Assembly: GCA_021796385.1 (NCBI GenBank)
Contig: JAJYXQ010000023.1
Span: forward strand, 115,728 to 179,727
Direction: 5' to 3'
From: Thermoplasmata archaeon
GTDB taxonomy: Archaea; Thermoplasmatota; Thermoplasmata; Lutacidiplasmatales; UBA184
Length of the DNA stretch: 64,000 nucleotides
The first letter of the stretch is position 1, and each line of letters starts with the position of its first letter. The translations under genes and the position numbers were made by a program. Below, one piece after another: positions 63,021-64,000 of the stretch. A model generated the notes under the pieces. It did not search any database and was not told the origin of the DNA. It was given only the letters and a program-made list of their open reading frames with translations.

Positions 63021-64000
63021 CTACTGCCTCGGAGGGGGCGGGGGTTGATGGGGATAACCTTGATACGCTCCCGGTGGCGGGGGGGGCTGGGGGTAATCTT
63101 GGTACCCTACCGATGGCGGAGGGGCCAACTTGGCCTTCTTCCCGTGCCGGAGTGCGATTACCAGGACGGCCACGACCACGGCGGCAACCGCAACCAGAAG
63201 GATGGAGCCGTCATACCCCGGGAGCCCAAGGAACCCTGTGGCCGGGCCTGCTGAGATGATGGATATGGTTCCTTGGTAAGTGTTGCCAACATACACATAC
63301 CCATTGCCACTGTCATATGCCACGCCCTCAGGAAAACCCCCGACCGGGATGGTAGCTACCACAGTGTTGATCGCATCCGAGATCACGCTCACACTGTTCG
63401 AGACCCCGTTCGCGACGAACACCTCCCCCTTCCCGCCGTCATACGCCACGCCCCGAGGCCCGGTCCCGACCGGGATGGTGGCGACTACCTTGTTTGTTGC
63501 GTCGGAGAATACGCTCACACTGTTCGAGAGATAGTTGGTGACGTACACCTCCCCCTTCCCGCTGTCATACGCCACACTCCATGGGCCCGTCCCGACCGGG
63601 ATGGTAGCTACCACAGTATTGCTCGTGTCGGAGATCACGCTCACACTGTTCGAGCCGAAGTTGGTGACGAACACTTCCCCCTTCCCGCTGTCATACGCCA
63701 CGCCCCCTGGGTTCGTGGTCGACCCGAGCGGGATGGTGGCGACCACCTTGTTCGTCACATCTGAGATCACGCTCACGTTGTTCGAGCCCCCGTTGGCCAC
63801 GAACACCTCCCCGGCCCCGCCGTCATATGCTACACCTTGGGGGCCGGCCTCGCTACAATTTGTGGGGAGGGCATTTCCAGAATAGAGGTGGTTGGTGCAA
63901 AGGTCGAGGGTGTAGACCACGGAAGGGGCTGTGGAGGAGATTCGTGATGGTGCCCCCGGAGAGGAGATGGCCCGTACGTCTGTCGTGACTCCACGAGAGG
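63021..64000 (-). CDS. YVTN beta-propeller surface protein (partial, 5' end beyond window)
   Basis: The frame is open to the window edge, so the start is missing. At least five propeller blades of 42 residues repeat the pattern P-x-GVAYD-x-G-x-GEVFV-N-x-x-SN-x-VSVISD-x-x-N-x-VVATIP, typical of YVTN/Lactonase-like propellers in archaeal surface layers. The 126-bp DNA period is well conserved. One anchor helix (ILLVAVAAVVVAVLVIAL) and a tail rich in Pro, Tyr and Gly follow. It is probably a cell-surface protein. Confidence 0.88.
   Translation of the reverse strand, partial: SRGVTTDVRAISSPGAPSRISSTAPSVVYTLDLCTNHLYSGNALPTNCSEAGPQGVAYDGGAGEVFVANGGSNNVSVISDVTNKVVATIPLGSTTNPGGVAYDSGKGEVFVTNFGSNSVSVISDTSNTVVATIPVGTGPWSVAYDSGKGEVYVTNYLSNSVSVFSDATNKVVATIPVGTGPRGVAYDGGKGEVFVANGVSNSVSVISDAINTVVATIPVGGFPEGVAYDSGNGYVYVGNTYQGTISIISAGPATGFLGLPGYDGSILLVAVAAVVVAVLVIALRHGKKAKLAPPPSVGYQDYPQPPPPPGAYQGYPHQPPPPPRQ

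Noticed and set aside
63270..63840. CRISPR-like array suggested by regular repeats near the right end
   Set aside because: The 126-bp period is the coding repeat of a 42-residue propeller blade; there are no short identical repeats with unique spacers.

Overview
This window looks like a chromosomal segment of a GC-rich archaeon, most likely of the Thermoplasmatota. The reasons are: archaeal information-processing genes (RPA-type single-stranded DNA-binding protein with its partner, HerA, NreA with a C-terminal PIP-like box, SepF); a type-2 OMP decarboxylase; a tRNA-Trp with a bulge-helix-bulge intron; TATA boxes 24-35 bp before many starts, implying leaderless or short-leader mRNAs; and large surface proteins with the F-x-E-x-GLP-x-GT-x-W repeat typical of these archaea. 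The lineage is inferred from gene content and was not computed.

Layout. 0-6.5 kb: a cell-surface polysaccharide locus (GH-A-like hydrolase cut by the window edge, FN3 protein, processive GT2 synthase), then an alpha/alpha-toroid protein and a membrane protein. 6.6-9.8 kb: a large surface protein. 9.7-19 kb: housekeeping genes (RPA pair, pyrF, GT4, ABC transporter, mutY, pdxS, aminotransferase). 19.4-25.4 kb: a roadblock/V4R pair, a coiled-coil protein, herA, and a three-gene 4TM / zinc-ribbon / SPFH operon. 25.5-32.7 kb: a complete, tightly overlapped trp operon (trpE-G-D-C-F-B-A) ending in a 2,4-dienoyl-CoA-reductase-like SDR gene. 32.7-46.8 kb: thioredoxin/DUF302, a second large surface protein, hemL, a cation/proton antiporter, nreA, an MFS transporter, an MBL-fold hydrolase, sepF-pepA and a flippase.

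47-63 kb is accessory. It opens with tRNA-Trp (95-nt intron), followed by a broken MFS gene, an intact MFS gene, frameshifted small genes, a methyltransferase, a multiply broken IS1182-type transposase, a 1601-residue adhesin with a recent 531-bp tandem duplication, a DUF932/zinc-finger cassette and lower-GC orphan genes. A YVTN beta-propeller surface protein runs off the right edge.

The main functional units are surface polysaccharide synthesis and trimming, display of repeat-rich anchored proteins, tryptophan synthesis with its tRNA nearby, PLP supply, and DNA maintenance. The observations I consider most worth checking are the tRNA-Trp intron, the SPFH/zinc-ribbon operon, the clustered homopolymer frameshifts, the ~88-bp repeat pair and the adhesin duplication.
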